Below are positions 1-10,996 of a DNA stretch of 64,000 nucleotides, piece by piece. Position numbers and translations under genes: made by a program. The stretch lies in assembly GCA_029946065.1 (NCBI GenBank), contig JAQSDU010000007.1, forward strand, positions 288,502 to 352,501, written 5' to 3'. The notes below the pieces were generated by a model that was not told where the DNA came from, made no database searches, and saw only the letters and a list, made by a program, of their open reading frames with translations. Numbering within the stretch: position 1 is the first letter of the stretch; each line of letters starts with the position of its first letter. Origin of the DNA: Flavobacterium sp. Its GTDB lineage: Bacteria; Bacteroidota; Bacteroidia; Flavobacteriales; Flavobacteriaceae.

Positions 1-303
1 TTCAATATCGTTTTTCTTGTATTGACCATTGTCTTGAACGGTAAAATCCAATACATCAGATAAAGTTTTGGGATTCGTAATTTTATAACTTATTTGCCCT
101 TGAATGGTAACGGTTTGGTAATCATTTGTTGATTCACTAAATATAAATGGTAAATCGTTACTCCCCATCGGAATAGCGACAATCGAACTATTTGGAGAGA
201 AGTAGAAAAAGGATAGGCCGCGCCCTTCTTTTGAAATATTTCCGTTTTTAAAATGCAAAACATACGTCATTGCATCAAATTTTATGTGCTTAAATCCAAA
301 CAT
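1..303 (-). CDS. SPFH/band 7 domain protein, 3' part cut by window edge
   Basis: The minus strand reads open from an ATG at 303 to the window edge, giving the first 101 residues. The translation begins MFGFKHIKFDAMTYVLHFKN and continues with a stretch like the N-terminal SPFH (stomatin/prohibitin/flotillin) fold, including GRGLSFFYFSPNSSIVAIPM and a following segment on Q..TIQGQISYKITNP. SPFH proteins form membrane-associated oligomers. There is no clear N-terminal membrane segment in the visible part, as in soluble band-7 proteins with a virion core-like architecture. The rest lies outside the window, so subfamily and length cannot be judged. Confidence 0.7.
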   Translation of the reverse strand, partial: MFGFKHIKFDAMTYVLHFKNGNISKEGRGLSFFYFSPNSSIVAIPMGSNDLPFIFSESTNDYQTVTIQGQISYKITNPKTLSDVLDFTVQDNGQYKKNDIE

Positions 304-358
304 ATTTTGTTATTTTATTTTTGTTGGTTTTATTTTTTGGAAGATATTCGCCTATTCG

Positions 359-1651
359 CTACTGCCCATATTTTGCCTTGTACTTCTCATTCAAATCACT
401 CTGGTGTGTTTCCAAATTGATTATCCTTCCTTGAATAAAAGCTTTGGTCAATTTGTTGGTACGCATATCGAGCGCATCGCCTTCAGAAATGAATAATGTC
501 GCATCTTTCCCTTGCTCTAAACTGCCGCAAAAACTATCAATTCCCAATAATTGTGCAGTATTTAACGTAATCAATTGTAATGCTTTTTCTTTATCTAATC
601 CATAAGCAGCGCAAGTTCCAGCCAAAAAGGGAAGGTTCCGCGTATTCATACGTTCCATATCGCCACTATTTTCTAATCCAACAACGACGCCTTTTTCAGT
701 CAGTAATCTCGCCATTTTGTATGGAAGATCTACGTCTTGTTCATCGTTTTCAGGCATGTCGTGTACTCTTCTGAGCAATACGCCAATATTATTCTGCTGT
801 AATAAATCGGCAGTTTTATAGGCTTCAAATCCGCCGACTACAACCATTTTCTTAATACCGGTTTCTTTGTAAAGTGCAATCGCGTCAACGATTTGTTTTT
901 CTTCGTTGGCATGGATGTAGAGTACCTCACTGCCGTCGAATAGGCCTTTTGCGCTTTCAAAAACAAGATTTCTTTCCGATTCTTTTTCGCTGTTATATGC
1001 TTTTGAAGCAGCTAAAAATACTTTAATTTCATCAATTTGTTTTATGTAATCCTTGTTGGGTCCAATTGCGCCATCATTTTCCCAATCTCTTGCAAAAGTG
1101 TTTGGGAAATTTAAGTGTACGCCGTCATTTTCTTTGAGTATGGCGTCATGCCATGACCAGGCATCTAACTGCACAACCGAAGATGTTCCAGAAATCCTTC
1201 CGCCACGTGGTGTAATCTGGGCCATTAAAATTCCGTTAGGTCGAACCGTTTCGGTGACTTTCGATTCGGTATTATAGGCAATGATACTACGCACGTTTGG
1301 ATTAAAACTTCCAATTTCTTCTTCGTCATCTGAGGCTTTAACGGCATCAATTTCAACCAATCCGAGCGTTGAATTGGGAGCTATAAATCCGGGATAAACT
1401 TGTTTACCGGTTGCATCAATCGTAATATCAAACGCATCGGCAGTGAGTCTGATTAATTTGGAATCAGCTACCAATGTTATCTTGCCATCCTTAAAACCAA
1501 TGGCGCTATTTTCAATAACTTTTCCATTGCCCAAATGTGCAGTTCCGTTTAGGATTAATATCGATTTGGTTTGCTTTGGCGCTGGAATTTGCTGGGCATT
1601 AGCGGTGATGCTAAAGCAAAAAATGGACATTATTAATTGTATATTTTTCAT
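359..1651 (-). CDS. Secreted amidohydrolase-family protein, metal site apparently degenerate
   Basis: 430 residues with a signal peptide ending around ANAQ (residue 20), so it should be exported to the periplasm. The fold markers of the amidohydrolase superfamily are present: an N-terminal composite beta-sandwich strand (ILILNGTAHLGNGKVIENSA), the QVYPGFIAP segment and a C-terminal GSLEQGKDATLFI segment. The usual metal-binding HxH after PGFI is NST here (residues 93-95), and the late Asp motif reads ENSGD. A His in IHANEE remains. The protein may therefore be a pseudoenzyme or bind metal differently. It starts 4 bases after the stop of the larger amidohydrolase upstream, so the two are likely one operon and may form a complex. 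Family is clear, substrate unknown. Confidence 0.85.
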   Translation of the reverse strand: MKNIQLIMSIFCFSITANAQQIPAPKQTKSILILNGTAHLGNGKVIENSAIGFKDGKITLVADSKLIRLTADAFDITIDATGKQVYPGFIAPNSTLGLVEIDAVKASDDEEEIGSFNPNVRSIIAYNTESKVTETVRPNGILMAQITPRGGRISGTSSVVQLDAWSWHDAILKENDGVHLNFPNTFARDWENDGAIGPNKDYIKQIDEIKVFLAASKAYNSEKESERNLVFESAKGLFDGSEVLYIHANEEKQIVDAIALYKETGIKKMVVVGGFEAYKTADLLQQNNIGVLLRRVHDMPENDEQDVDLPYKMARLLTEKGVVVGLENSGDMERMNTRNLPFLAGTCAAYGLDKEKALQLITLNTAQLLGIDSFCGSLEQGKDATLFISEGDALDMRTNKLTKAFIQGRIINLETHQSDLNEKYKAKYGQ

Positions 1652-1655
1652 GTTC

Positions 1656-4655
1656 TTATGGTTCTAAAGTATCGCAGTGGTATTCTTTTTTCAGGTTTTT
1701 CTTTGGTTGCTGCGTTTCCATCCCTTTGTTTTTTTCCTGCATCAATTGACCAATGATGAGGTTTCTGTCTTTTGCAACGGCATTGCGCAACAATTCATCT
1801 TTTTGCATATCAAAATAAACAACACCTTCAATAATGGTCTTTTCGGCCTTAGCATAAATAGAAAGCGGGTTGTCGCTCCAAAGTACTAAATCAGCATCTT
1901 TTCCGACTTTTATACTCCCGACTTTGTCATCAATATGCAACAGTTTCGCCGGATTAATGGTCACGAATTTCCAAGCTTCTTCCTCAGAAAGGTTTCCGTA
2001 TTTAACTGCTTTTGCCGCTTCTTGGTTCAAGCGCCTTGACATTTCAGCATCGTCGGAATTGTAGGCGACTACCAGTCCGGCATTGTGCATGATCGGGCCG
2101 TTGTATGGAATTGCGTCATTCACTTCAAATTTATAAGCCCACCAGTCAGAAAAGGTCGAAGCGCCAACGCCGTGTTCCTTCATCTTATCGGCTACTTTAT
2201 AACCTTCGAGGATATGGGTGAAAGTGTTGACGCGGAAATTGAATTTTTCGGCAACTTCCATGAGCATCAAAATTTCCGAAGCGATGTAGGAATGACAAGT
2301 GATAAAACGTTCTTTATTCAATATTTCTGCTAAAGTCTGTAATTCCAAATCTACACGTGGCGCTTTAGTTTTGTCTTTTTTGGGATTGGTATTGTACTTT
2401 TTCCAGATAGCATCATATTCTTTGGCACGCTGAAAATAATCGGTAAAAACTTGCTCAACACCCATTCTGGTCTGTGGAAAACGCGTTGGGTTATTGATGC
2501 CCCAATTGGACTGTTTTACATTTTCACCCAAAGCGAATTTGATGAATTTTGGTTGGTCTTTGTACAACATTTCCGAAGCCGGCAATCCCCATTTCCATTT
2601 CACTATGGCCGATTGTCCGCCGATAGGATTCGCAGAACCATGCAACAATTGCGAAGTAGTAACGCCACCGGCAAGATCACGGTAAATATTAACGTCTTCT
2701 GAATTCACTACATCTTGTATCGTAACTTCTGCACTCGAATTATGACCTCCTTCATTGACACCATTGGTTATAGCGATATGGGAATGCTCATCGATAATCC
2801 CGCTTGTTAAGTGCTTTCCTTTGGCATCAACGGTTGTTGCGCTTGGATCGCTTAAATTCTTACCGATTGCAGCTATTTTTCCGTTTTTGACCAAAACATC
2901 GGTTGCTTCTAGGATGCCTTCTTTTTCATTCGTCCAAACGGTCGCATTTTTGAATAGCATTGTTTGTTGTGCCAATTTTACCGTACTTCCGAACGGTTCA
3001 TTTGGAAAAGTCACTGGCAATACATAACGCGGTTTTGGTGCTTCGGATGAATCAATTTCTGTGACAAACGGGCTGATTTTTACGGCTGACCAATTGACTT
3101 CATTTCCGTCGAACAAAACGGCTTTTCCATATAGTTTTTCGGTGTTTTCAATATATCCAGAAAAGCGAATAAATTTTGTTCCTGTAGTATCTTGCGGTTT
3201 CAGAACGGTTGAAATCCAGTTGTTATTGATGCTGATTTTGGAGTTGAGTTTTGTACCGTCAGCGGCAGAAGTTACCTCAGATTTTGGTGATGCCACTTCG
3301 CTACCCTCTATTTTCCATTTATAGTTTTCTTGTCCGATTTTGAGATCGTAACTACCACGAACATCTTTTACCGTCATTTCGTTGACTACAAACTTATTGC
3401 CTTGCACCCAGTTTTCATATAGAATGGTTTTTTCGTTGAAAATTTCACCTGAAGTAATGTTGAAATTCGCATAACTACCTACTTTTAAACTCCCGATTTC
3501 ATTGCTTTTTCCTATAATCGCAGCTGGAACTGTCGTCAATGCTTCCAGTGCTTTTGTCTTGTCGAAGCCAAAGAAAATTGCCTGCAATAAATTACCTCTA
3601 AAATCGTCTAATTTTTTTAATTTATCGGTGGTCAGCGCAAATACTACGCCGTTTTCTGACAATATTTTCGGATTCGTTGGTGCCTGGTTCCAATAGCGCA
3701 ATTCAGATAAATCGATTTGGCTGGCTTGGTATGGATCCGAAACATCATAAGCCTTTGGGAAATTAATAGGAATGATGAATTTTGAATTGATTTTTTTGAT
3801 GTCATCTATGATTTCAAATTCATTTCCGAAGCCTTTTAAGACGAAATTGATGCCAAATTCTTTTCCGATTTTTGCAGCGCGAAGACTATTTTGTTTGTCT
3901 TCTGAGTCAAAAACCTGCACCAGATTTTCATTTTTGATAAGCGCTTCTAATGACAGATCCTTGGTTTCTGAATTGCCATTTTTATACCAGATTTTGTCAT
4001 AATTTAACTGGCGCAATAACGCCATCATGCCCATCAACGAACTTGGGTACGCTTGATTGCTGGTGGCACTTTTGGAAAATCCGAAATTGTTAGTTATGGC
4101 TGTGGATAAAAATCGCTTTTCATTTTCAAAATTATTCAGTGCAACCAAAGCGCCTGTGCCTCGTGCAATGCCATCTTGTACGCTAATTCCGACAACGCCA
4201 AACCCCGCTTTTAGGAATTCTTCGGCCTTGTCGTTGTCATACTGAAACGAGTTGATGGCGTTTACCGTTGAGCGGATATGTTCATTCCAATAATAACCGG
4301 TGCGTTTGGTGTCATAGAGCGGATCACGACCGAAACTGCCGCGTTCGGTTTTTTGGATTCCAAAACTGGTATAAAGATCGATGAATGATGGATAAATCGA
4401 TTTCCCGTCAAGACTGATAACAACGGCATTTTTAGGGATTGCGACTGCAGTTCCAACGGCGATAATTTTTCCATCTTGAATCAGTAACGTACCTTTTTCG
4501 ACAATCTGAGTGGGGGTTACGAAGATTTTTGCATTCGTAAAGGCGGTATAATTGTTGTTTTTGTTCTTTATACTTTCATTATTAGGAAAGTACACCTGAG
4601 CCCTGATTTGAGCAACCGACAATAGGAAAATAAGGAGAAGTAAGTTTCTTTTCAT
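1656..4655 (-). CDS. Secreted double amidohydrolase-domain protein
   Basis: About 999 residues from the ATG at 4655, which gives a clean signal peptide (MKRNLLLLIFLLSVAQIRAQ); an in-frame ATG at 4676 would only add seven residues. The protein holds two amidohydrolase-like units. The first half has IYPSFIDLYTS, where the HxH ligands are lost. The second half, from about residue 590, has GIIDEHSHIAI with an intact HxH near residue 622, then CHSYIASE, FTHILEGYK and a late YNSDDAEM, so only this half looks metal-competent. It ends with the usual GSIKVGKDADLVLW strand. The family includes imidazolonepropionase-like hydrolases; the real substrate is unknown. The gene downstream (359-1651) looks like a relative of the degenerate half. 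Confidence 0.87.
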   Translation of the reverse strand: MKRNLLLLIFLLSVAQIRAQVYFPNNESIKNKNNNYTAFTNAKIFVTPTQIVEKGTLLIQDGKIIAVGTAVAIPKNAVVISLDGKSIYPSFIDLYTSFGIQKTERGSFGRDPLYDTKRTGYYWNEHIRSTVNAINSFQYDNDKAEEFLKAGFGVVGISVQDGIARGTGALVALNNFENEKRFLSTAITNNFGFSKSATSNQAYPSSLMGMMALLRQLNYDKIWYKNGNSETKDLSLEALIKNENLVQVFDSEDKQNSLRAAKIGKEFGINFVLKGFGNEFEIIDDIKKINSKFIIPINFPKAYDVSDPYQASQIDLSELRYWNQAPTNPKILSENGVVFALTTDKLKKLDDFRGNLLQAIFFGFDKTKALEALTTVPAAIIGKSNEIGSLKVGSYANFNITSGEIFNEKTILYENWVQGNKFVVNEMTVKDVRGSYDLKIGQENYKWKIEGSEVASPKSEVTSAADGTKLNSKISINNNWISTVLKPQDTTGTKFIRFSGYIENTEKLYGKAVLFDGNEVNWSAVKISPFVTEIDSSEAPKPRYVLPVTFPNEPFGSTVKLAQQTMLFKNATVWTNEKEGILEATDVLVKNGKIAAIGKNLSDPSATTVDAKGKHLTSGIIDEHSHIAITNGVNEGGHNSSAEVTIQDVVNSEDVNIYRDLAGGVTTSQLLHGSANPIGGQSAIVKWKWGLPASEMLYKDQPKFIKFALGENVKQSNWGINNPTRFPQTRMGVEQVFTDYFQRAKEYDAIWKKYNTNPKKDKTKAPRVDLELQTLAEILNKERFITCHSYIASEILMLMEVAEKFNFRVNTFTHILEGYKVADKMKEHGVGASTFSDWWAYKFEVNDAIPYNGPIMHNAGLVVAYNSDDAEMSRRLNQEAAKAVKYGNLSEEEAWKFVTINPAKLLHIDDKVGSIKVGKDADLVLWSDNPLSIYAKAEKTIIEGVVYFDMQKDELLRNAVAKDRNLIIGQLMQEKNKGMETQQPKKNLKKEYHCDTLEP

Positions 4656-4813
4656 AAAAAATATATCAATTATCAAATTAAAGAAATGATTTTCAAATTG
4701 TAAGTTAAATTGTAATGTTTTATAAAAAAAAATGCTATTTCAACAGAAGTTGACCAGACTTCAAAAGTTTTCCTTACTTTTATGCTATACAAGCCAATTT
4801 AATTTTACACGCC

Positions 4814-6349
4814 ATGCTGACAAAAGTATTCGGAAGCGCCGTTTTTGGTGTCGAAGCCACAACCATTACCGTAGAAGTCAATATTGACAAAGGAGTAGGT
4901 TATCACCTCGTCGGATTGCCCGACAACGCTGTAAAAGAAAGCAGTTACCGCATTGCCGCAGCCCTTAGTAACAACGGATTTTCCTTACCGGGCAAGAAAA
5001 TAATCATTAATATGGCGCCTGCCGATTTGCGTAAAGAAGGTTCTTCTTATGACCTGACTTTAGCAATGGGTATTCTCGTTGCTTCTGCACAAATTCAAAC
5101 CGATGAAATTGCCAATTATGTAATCATGGGCGAACTTTCTTTAGATGGAAGTCTGTTGCCCATAAAAGGAGCGTTGCCCATTGCCATCAAAGCAAAGGAA
5201 GAGGGATTCAAAGGTTTTTTTCTGCCAATTCAGAATGTAAAAGAAGCAGCTATCGTTTCAGGAATCGATGTTTATGGCATTGAAAACCTGCAGCAAGTCA
5301 TTGATTTCTTTGAAAGAAAAGGAACAGTAGCACCAACAATTATCGATACGCGAGCTGAATTTTACAAAACTTTAGATTTCCCTGAGTTTGATTTTTCTGA
5401 TGTTAAAGGGCAGGAGGGTATCAAGCGTTGTATGGAAATTGCGGCTGCCGGGGGACACAACATTATCCTCATAGGACCGCCGGGAGCAGGAAAAACGATG
5501 TTGGCGAAGAGACTGCCGACCATTTTACCACCAATGACTTTGCGCGAAGCACTCGAAACCACTAAAATCCATAGTGTAGCCGGAAAACTAAAGGAATTTG
5601 GCTTGATGAACCAAAGGCCATTTCGGAGTCCGCATCACACAATTTCTAATGTTGCGTTGGTTGGCGGTGGCAGTTATCCGCAACCCGGAGAAATTTCCAT
5701 GGCGCACAACGGCGTTTTGTTTCTTGATGAATTACCCGAATTCAAACGCGAAGTTTTGGAAGTCATGCGGCAACCGCTAGAAGACCGTGAAGTGACGATT
5801 TCAAGGGCGAAATTCACAGTTACTTATCCATCGTCGTTTATGCTCGTAGCAAGTATGAATCCGAGTCCAAGTGGTTTTTTTAATGACCCGAATGCGCCGG
5901 TGACTTCTTCTCCAAACGAAATGCAACGCTACCTGAGCAAGATTTCTGGGCCTTTGCTTGACCGAATTGACATCCATATTGAAGTTACACCCGTTCCTTT
6001 CGACAAATTATCCGAGGAGCGAAAGTCGGAAAGCAGTGCCGAAATCCGGAAGCGTGTTACCAAAGCAAGAGAATTCCAGTCAAAGCGTTTTGCTGAAATG
6101 GAGTCGGTGAATTATAATGCACAAATGAGTTCGAAATCAATTCGTGAATTTTGCCGTCTCGATAGTGCGTCACTGCAATTGCTCAAAACGGCTATGGAAC
6201 GGCTTAACCTTTCGGCACGTGCTTATGACCGAATATTAAAAGTGTCGCGAACGATTGCTGATCTGGAGGCCTCTGAACCAATTACGGCTTCACATATAGC
6301 CGAGGCGATTCAGTATCGGAGTTTGGATCGGGATGGTTGGTTGGGGTGA
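4814..6349 (+). CDS. yifB: YifB/ComM family Mg-chelatase-like AAA+ ATPase
   Basis: 511 residues, the normal length for the family. The N-terminal domain (about 1-170) resembles the Lon-like ChlI fold. A Walker A motif, GPPGAGKTMLAKRLP, lies near residue 218, and the Walker B region reads GVLFLDELPEFKREVLEVMR. The motif SPHHTISNVALVGGG and the C-terminal YDRILKVSRTIADLE are typical. ComM, the characterised member in competent bacteria, is a hexameric helicase that promotes branch migration in natural transformation; most other members are uncharacterised. The gene stands alone on the plus strand between the divergent amidohydrolase operon and a small lipoprotein. Confidence 0.95.
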   Translation: MLTKVFGSAVFGVEATTITVEVNIDKGVGYHLVGLPDNAVKESSYRIAAALSNNGFSLPGKKIIINMAPADLRKEGSSYDLTLAMGILVASAQIQTDEIANYVIMGELSLDGSLLPIKGALPIAIKAKEEGFKGFFLPIQNVKEAAIVSGIDVYGIENLQQVIDFFERKGTVAPTIIDTRAEFYKTLDFPEFDFSDVKGQEGIKRCMEIAAAGGHNIILIGPPGAGKTMLAKRLPTILPPMTLREALETTKIHSVAGKLKEFGLMNQRPFRSPHHTISNVALVGGGSYPQPGEISMAHNGVLFLDELPEFKREVLEVMRQPLEDREVTISRAKFTVTYPSSFMLVASMNPSPSGFFNDPNAPVTSSPNEMQRYLSKISGPLLDRIDIHIEVTPVPFDKLSEERKSESSAEIRKRVTKAREFQSKRFAEMESVNYNAQMSSKSIREFCRLDSASLQLLKTAMERLNLSARAYDRILKVSRTIADLEASEPITASHIAEAIQYRSLDRDGWLG

Positions 6350-6446
6350 TTTTCGCTTATGGTTTTGGTAGGTGAACCCATGGTTTTTATAGGTCACAAG
6401 TATAATATTCCATATCAAACTTGCGTTACAAAAGCAAATGAACTTT

Positions 6447-6863
6447 ATGAAAAATCTTACTAAATCAATATTGGCTTTAACCTTACTGCTGCTAATTTCC
6501 TGTAATAAAAACGAATGTAATAACAACAATCCGATTTTCGACAATGCATTGCCGGAAAGCGCTCCATATATAGCAGAACTGGCAAAAGTATTGCAGCACG
6601 AAGGCAATGCCACGCAATTTTATTTTGATAAATTGGAAGACAACGACAGCGTTCGCTTGTTGTATGTTGATGTCATTGGCGATAGCTTGTGCGCGAAGGC
6701 TATGCTTACTGTTAGAAAACAAGATGACAAACTCGATGGGATTATTAAAGCCAACGGAAAAGGCTATTCCGGTGCTGGATTGCAGGATTTGAAGTTCGAC
6801 ATCGTGCAGGATTCGGCTGCAACAGTATTGATATATGAAAGCGTGGGTAAAATAGTTGATTGA
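6447..6863 (+). CDS. Small hypothetical lipoprotein
   Basis: 138 residues from the ATG at 6447; an in-frame ATG at 6438 adds three residues. The N-terminus MKNLTKSILALTLLLLISC is a lipoprotein signal with Cys at the lipobox, followed by a short Asn-rich linker (NKNECNNNN). The mature part is about 115 residues and mixed in composition, ending KIVD. I do not recognise the family. The gene converges on the histidine kinase gene with only 7 bases between the stops. An ORF on the opposite strand in this region looks like a shadow, because this strand has the lipobox. Confidence 0.7.
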   Translation: MKNLTKSILALTLLLLISCNKNECNNNNPIFDNALPESAPYIAELAKVLQHEGNATQFYFDKLEDNDSVRLLYVDVIGDSLCAKAMLTVRKQDDKLDGIIKANGKGYSGAGLQDLKFDIVQDSAATVLIYESVGKIVD

Positions 6864-6870
6864 GCAACAG

Positions 6871-9800
6871 TTATTCCGCAACTTCTTTCTTAATCCATTT
6901 CTCGATGACTTCTTCAATCGTACCTTTGATAATCGGTTTGGTCACATAATCGTTCATTCCGGCTTCGATACAGCGATCTTTTTCTTCTTTGATGGTACCG
7001 GCAGTGAGTGCAATAATTGGGACATCTTGTCCGATGGTAAGTTTCCTAATTTCCTTTGTAGCCTCGTAGCCGTTCATGAGTGGCATTTGAATGTCCATAA
7101 AAACCAAATCAGGCATTAGGCCCTTAAATTCTTCGACAGCTTTTTGACCGTTATTGGCTTCGGTAATCGCTGCGTTAGGCAAGATATTTTTGATAATTGT
7201 CTTGATCAAAAGCATATTAATTTTGTTGTCTTCCGCCACTAAAATTTTCAAGTTATAATTGAGGCTAATGTCTTTTTCGTTATTTTCGTAAGCATTAGGT
7301 TTCATAAATTCCATAATATTTTCGGGTTCTTGAATTGTTTCTTTTGGGCTATGCAGCACGACATCGAAATAGAATATACTGCCGTATCCAATTTCACTTT
7401 CAAGTTGTAAATAACTGTCCATTAAACTCAATAATTGGTTTGAAATGGTGAGTCCGAGGCCTGTGCCACCAAATTTCCGGGTGGTCGAATTATCTTCCTG
7501 AGAAAATGCCTTAAAGATTTTTTTCTGGTTTTCCTTTAAAATCCCGATTCCGGTGTCTTTGACCAAAAATCGCAGTTTGTTTTGGGAATCTGATATTTTT
7601 TCCAGTAAAGTAACATCAAGTTCAATCTTACCTTTTTCGGTAAATTTTACGGCGTTGCCCAGCAAGTTAATGAGTATTTGCTTTAGGCGAACAGAATCTG
7701 TCCATACATATTTTGGAACATCATGCGCGATGGTCAATTTTAATTCGATTTTCTTTTGCGTCGATTCAAATGAAATAAGATCAATTACTTGTCCAAGCAC
7801 TTCGCCAATATCATTTTTATGCACGTCGAGATCAAGTTTTCCAGCTTCAATCTTAGAAAAATCCAGGATGTTATTGATGATGTCCAATAATGAATTCGCC
7901 GATTGGTTGATCGTAATCATGTATTTTTCCTGGATACTCTCCAGATTCGTTTTCATAAGTAAATCTGTGAAACCAATAATTCCGTTGAGCGGCGTACGGA
8001 TTTCGTGGCTCATGTTGGCAAGAAATTCAGATTTTGCTTTGCTGGCGGCTTCTGCGAGTTCTTTTGCTTTGATGACGGTTTCGGTATGCTTCCTTTCTGT
8101 GATATCGATGAAAATACCTTCAATAAATGCAATTTTATTGTCGATGATAATTGTATCGCCAAATTCTTCAATCCATACGAATTCACCATTTTTTCTTTGA
8201 ATTCGGTAAGTCATGCTAAACGGTTGGCGGTTGAACAGCGAATGGTTAATTTGGTTCATTATGCGTTCACGGTCTTCAGTATGGATGAGTTTTCGATAGC
8301 CTATATGGCCTTTCAGAAAGTCATTTTTGGTATAGCCGGTCAGTTTTTCAATCTGGTCGTTGATATAGACTGTTGTCCAATTTTCGTCGTTTTTAGACAG
8401 GTAAACCGTTCCTGGAATATTGTTGGCAAGTAGCTTGAATTTTTCCTCACTTTCATAGATGATACTTTCATTTAGGTTCCTTTCTATCGCCGACGAGATA
8501 TTGCTGGCGAGCGTTTGCAATATATAAATCTCGTCATCAGTCCAGACACGTTCATGGCTGCATTGGTCAAAAGCGACAAAACCTGTAAAAACATTTTTTT
8601 GCAATATGGGCAGAATGAGTACCGATTTTACTTCTGCGTCCATAAGTAATTTCTTAAAAAAAGTATCTTCAAGCTGTGACGTAATGGCGACAAAAGGTTT
8701 CCTAAGATTTTCCGTGATTTGGAACAACTGCGCGTGTGTAAACTTCTGTAATTCGACAATTCGCGGCGTTAAATTTGGGTTTGACCATTTAAATTGCTGA
8801 CTTATTAGGTTGGTTTTTGGATCATTTGCATAATAATAAATATGGTCAACAGTCGTTGCTTTTCCGAAGATTTCGAAGGTTTCAAGAAACATTTCGCGTG
8901 CATCGCTTTTTAGCAAGAATTTGTCGGTGCACAGCGACATGGCGGAGAGCAATTCACTTTTATACGCCAATTTTTTTTCTACATCTTTCCTTTTTTGAGC
9001 TTCGATGGCTAGCGAAATAATATCGGCAATCGACCTGACAAAGTTGATGTCTTCGTTATCAAAATTGCGCTTGGTAGTACTTTCAAAACACAAAACACCA
9101 GAAATTTCTCCGTTGGTTATGATGGCTACATCTAATAAAGAAAGTATCTTTTTTTCTATAAAATAAGTGTCTCTAAATTCCTTTGTTTCTCTGTGGTTGT
9201 TGACATCGGAGGCGATAATCAGTTTGTCATTCTCGAGTGCCCGGAAATAAACCGGATAGGCCGTCTTGTAGAAAAGCCAGCCTTTTGAAAATGAATTCTC
9301 GGGCAAATCATATAAGCAGACACAATGAATGCTTTCCGGCGTATAATCCCAATAACTAACTCTTTCTACATTCGAATGTTTTGCAGCATTTTTCAGGATC
9401 AGTTGTAGAATGGCGGTTAGGTTTTTCTGATTGGAATAATTGGTCGTGGAAAGTTTATTTATAGTAGTATTGTATTTGTCTATTTTTTTCTGGCGTTCTA
9501 GGTTTTCGTATTCTAGGTTTTTGACATCGGTAATATTACGCGCTATTCCCGAATATCCGATGATTTCGCCATTACCGTTCCTGCGAATAATTACCCGTTG
9601 CGATACCCATATTTCCTCACCATTTTTCTTCAATAGTGGGAATTCGACTGTTGGGAAATCGTTTTCATTTTCGATAAGGTTCTCATACAATTGGGTCATA
9701 TTTTCGACAAAATCTTTGCGTACAAAATCTTTGTAGTTTTTACCGAGGATTTCGTGCATCTCAAAACCAAGAAAATTTGACGTAAAGTCATTTACAAAAG

Positions 9801-10854
9801 TAAAATCACCATCGTCGTTTACTTCAAAGATAATATCTGTTGCTGTTTGGATCAGATTTCGGTATTGATTTTGCATTTCGATTTGGTCGGTTACATCTTG
9901 ACCAATTCCAATAATGAGGTTTTCGCTGTATTTTTTATCTTTCCATTGAATGTATTTGTATTCGCCATTGCGGCATTTTAGTTTCCTGATATAAAGTCTT
10001 TCGTCGATGTAATTTTCGTGGTATTTTTCGCCGATGAATTCAGGGTCTTCGGTAAGATTCCAAAAATTCATGCCCATGACTTCTGTCGGTTTATACCCTA
10101 AAATCGAAAAAATACTGTCGCTGCAATAAGACAATTCCCCTTTTTTGTTGGTGCCAAGGATGAGTGAATTGCCTCGATTTACAATTTCGTTGGCAAACAT
10201 GAACTTGTCTTGCGAATTCAACAAAACGGTATGTCGGATGTAATGAATGACAATGACAAACAAAATAGCATATAAAATTGTGACCAGCACGGTGATTTCG
10301 ATTTGTCCGAATTGACACATGATCATAAAAAAAACCGAAAATGTTGCCACAAATAGCCAATAATGGCGAACCGACTGGAAGATACTCGGCGCAAAGAAAA
10401 ATATGATGAGGAATTCGGCAAACGTAATCAGTTCAAATGGCGTTGCGGTGAGTTTATAAATAGTAAAAAAAGCAAGAACGAGATAGTTGGTAATGAATAT
10501 TGTCTGAAAATTCTTTTTAAAGAAACTGAATTTCGTACTTAAAAAATAAATGAAAATAAGAACGCCGCCAATAATCGAGTTCGTCCAAAATTCGCTTTGC
10601 TTGCGGCCATTGAATATCAAAAGGAATAATTCTGTAAAAGGAAATATTGTTCCGAAAAATAACAAATACATTCGGTATTGTTCGGTTGCAATGTGATTGG
10701 CTTTTGTGGCGGAAACAAATTCTCTTTTGGAGTATGACATTTTCCTAAAGATTGTTAGGAATAGAACGCACAATAGGCAAAAAGAAATAAAGATAATCCA
10801 CCATTTTTTATAAAATGGTACTACTGCAAATAAAAAATTATATATCAGATTCAT
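6871..10854 (-). CDS. Membrane hybrid histidine kinase: 7-8 TM, PAS-PAS-GAF-GAF-PAS-HisKA-HATPase-REC
   Basis: About 1327 residues from the ATG at 10854; an in-frame ATG at 10884 is also possible and the residue numbers below use that longer form. The first 220 or so residues hold seven or eight hydrophobic segments. Next come two PAS repeats (around 230-465), two GAF-like segments (around 490-830) and a third PAS with PAC ([12 protein letters not shown]). The HisKA box reads [18 protein letters not shown] with phospho-acceptor His 960. The ATPase has the N box ([16 protein letters not shown]), G1 (VKDTGIGI) and G2 ([10 protein letters not shown]). A C-terminal receiver has [11 protein letters not shown] with acceptor Asp 1264 and a late Lys in YVTKPI. 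No output DNA-binding domain or HPt is present, so phosphotransfer partners must be elsewhere. The signal is unknown. Confidence 0.93.
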   Translation of the reverse strand: MNLIYNFLFAVVPFYKKWWIIFISFCLLCVLFLTIFRKMSYSKREFVSATKANHIATEQYRMYLLFFGTIFPFTELFLLIFNGRKQSEFWTNSIIGGVLIFIYFLSTKFSFFKKNFQTIFITNYLVLAFFTIYKLTATPFELITFAEFLIIFFFAPSIFQSVRHYWLFVATFSVFFMIMCQFGQIEITVLVTILYAILFVIVIHYIRHTVLLNSQDKFMFANEIVNRGNSLILGTNKKGELSYCSDSIFSILGYKPTEVMGMNFWNLTEDPEFIGEKYHENYIDERLYIRKLKCRNGEYKYIQWKDKKYSENLIIGIGQDVTDQIEMQNQYRNLIQTATDIIFEVNDDGDFTFVNDFTSNFLGFEMHEILGKNYKDFVRKDFVENMTQLYENLIENENDFPTVEFPLLKKNGEEIWVSQRVIIRRNGNGEIIGYSGIARNITDVKNLEYENLERQKKIDKYNTTINKLSTTNYSNQKNLTAILQLILKNAAKHSNVERVSYWDYTPESIHCVCLYDLPENSFSKGWLFYKTAYPVYFRALENDKLIIASDVNNHRETKEFRDTYFIEKKILSLLDVAIITNGEISGVLCFESTTKRNFDNEDINFVRSIADIISLAIEAQKRKDVEKKLAYKSELLSAMSLCTDKFLLKSDAREMFLETFEIFGKATTVDHIYYYANDPKTNLISQQFKWSNPNLTPRIVELQKFTHAQLFQITENLRKPFVAITSQLEDTFFKKLLMDAEVKSVLILPILQKNVFTGFVAFDQCSHERVWTDDEIYILQTLASNISSAIERNLNESIIYESEEKFKLLANNIPGTVYLSKNDENWTTVYINDQIEKLTGYTKNDFLKGHIGYRKLIHTEDRERIMNQINHSLFNRQPFSMTYRIQRKNGEFVWIEEFGDTIIIDNKIAFIEGIFIDITERKHTETVIKAKELAEAASKAKSEFLANMSHEIRTPLNGIIGFTDLLMKTNLESIQEKYMITINQSANSLLDIINNILDFSKIEAGKLDLDVHKNDIGEVLGQVIDLISFESTQKKIELKLTIAHDVPKYVWTDSVRLKQILINLLGNAVKFTEKGKIELDVTLLEKISDSQNKLRFLVKDTGIGILKENQKKIFKAFSQEDNSTTRKFGGTGLGLTISNQLLSLMDSYLQLESEIGYGSIFYFDVVLHSPKETIQEPENIMEFMKPNAYENNEKDISLNYNLKILVAEDNKINMLLIKTIIKNILPNAAITEANNGQKAVEEFKGLMPDLVFMDIQMPLMNGYEATKEIRKLTIGQDVPIIALTAGTIKEEKDRCIEAGMNDYVTKPIIKGTIEEVIEKWIKKEVAE

Positions 10855-10942
10855 ATAATTGCTTTTCAGATTCGCATAAACCAAATCAATAGTGTAGTAA
10901 ATATATAGAATATGGTAATACTTATAGCTATTTCTGCATAAA

Positions 10943-10977
10943 AAAATCCCGCAACACTAATTTGGTTGCGGGATTTT
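10943..10977 (-). terminator. Rho-independent terminator of the 10997-11827 gene
   Basis: A perfect 13-bp inverted repeat (10943-10955 and 10965-10977) forms a stem around GCGGG/CCCGC with a 9-base loop. Read on the minus strand it is followed by a run of T. It lies 20 bases after the stop of the membrane-protein gene and before the kinase start. Confidence 0.85.
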
Positions 10978-10996
10978 GATGAATCTTTTATTTTTA

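Noticed and set aside
284..496. A 70-residue plus-strand frame
   Set aside because: It lies across the start of the SPFH gene and the end of the amidohydrolase gene and has no family look.
6492..6917. A 141-residue minus-strand frame overlapping the small lipoprotein
   Set aside because: The plus strand has a clear lipobox; the minus frame overlaps the kinase end and has no recognised motif.
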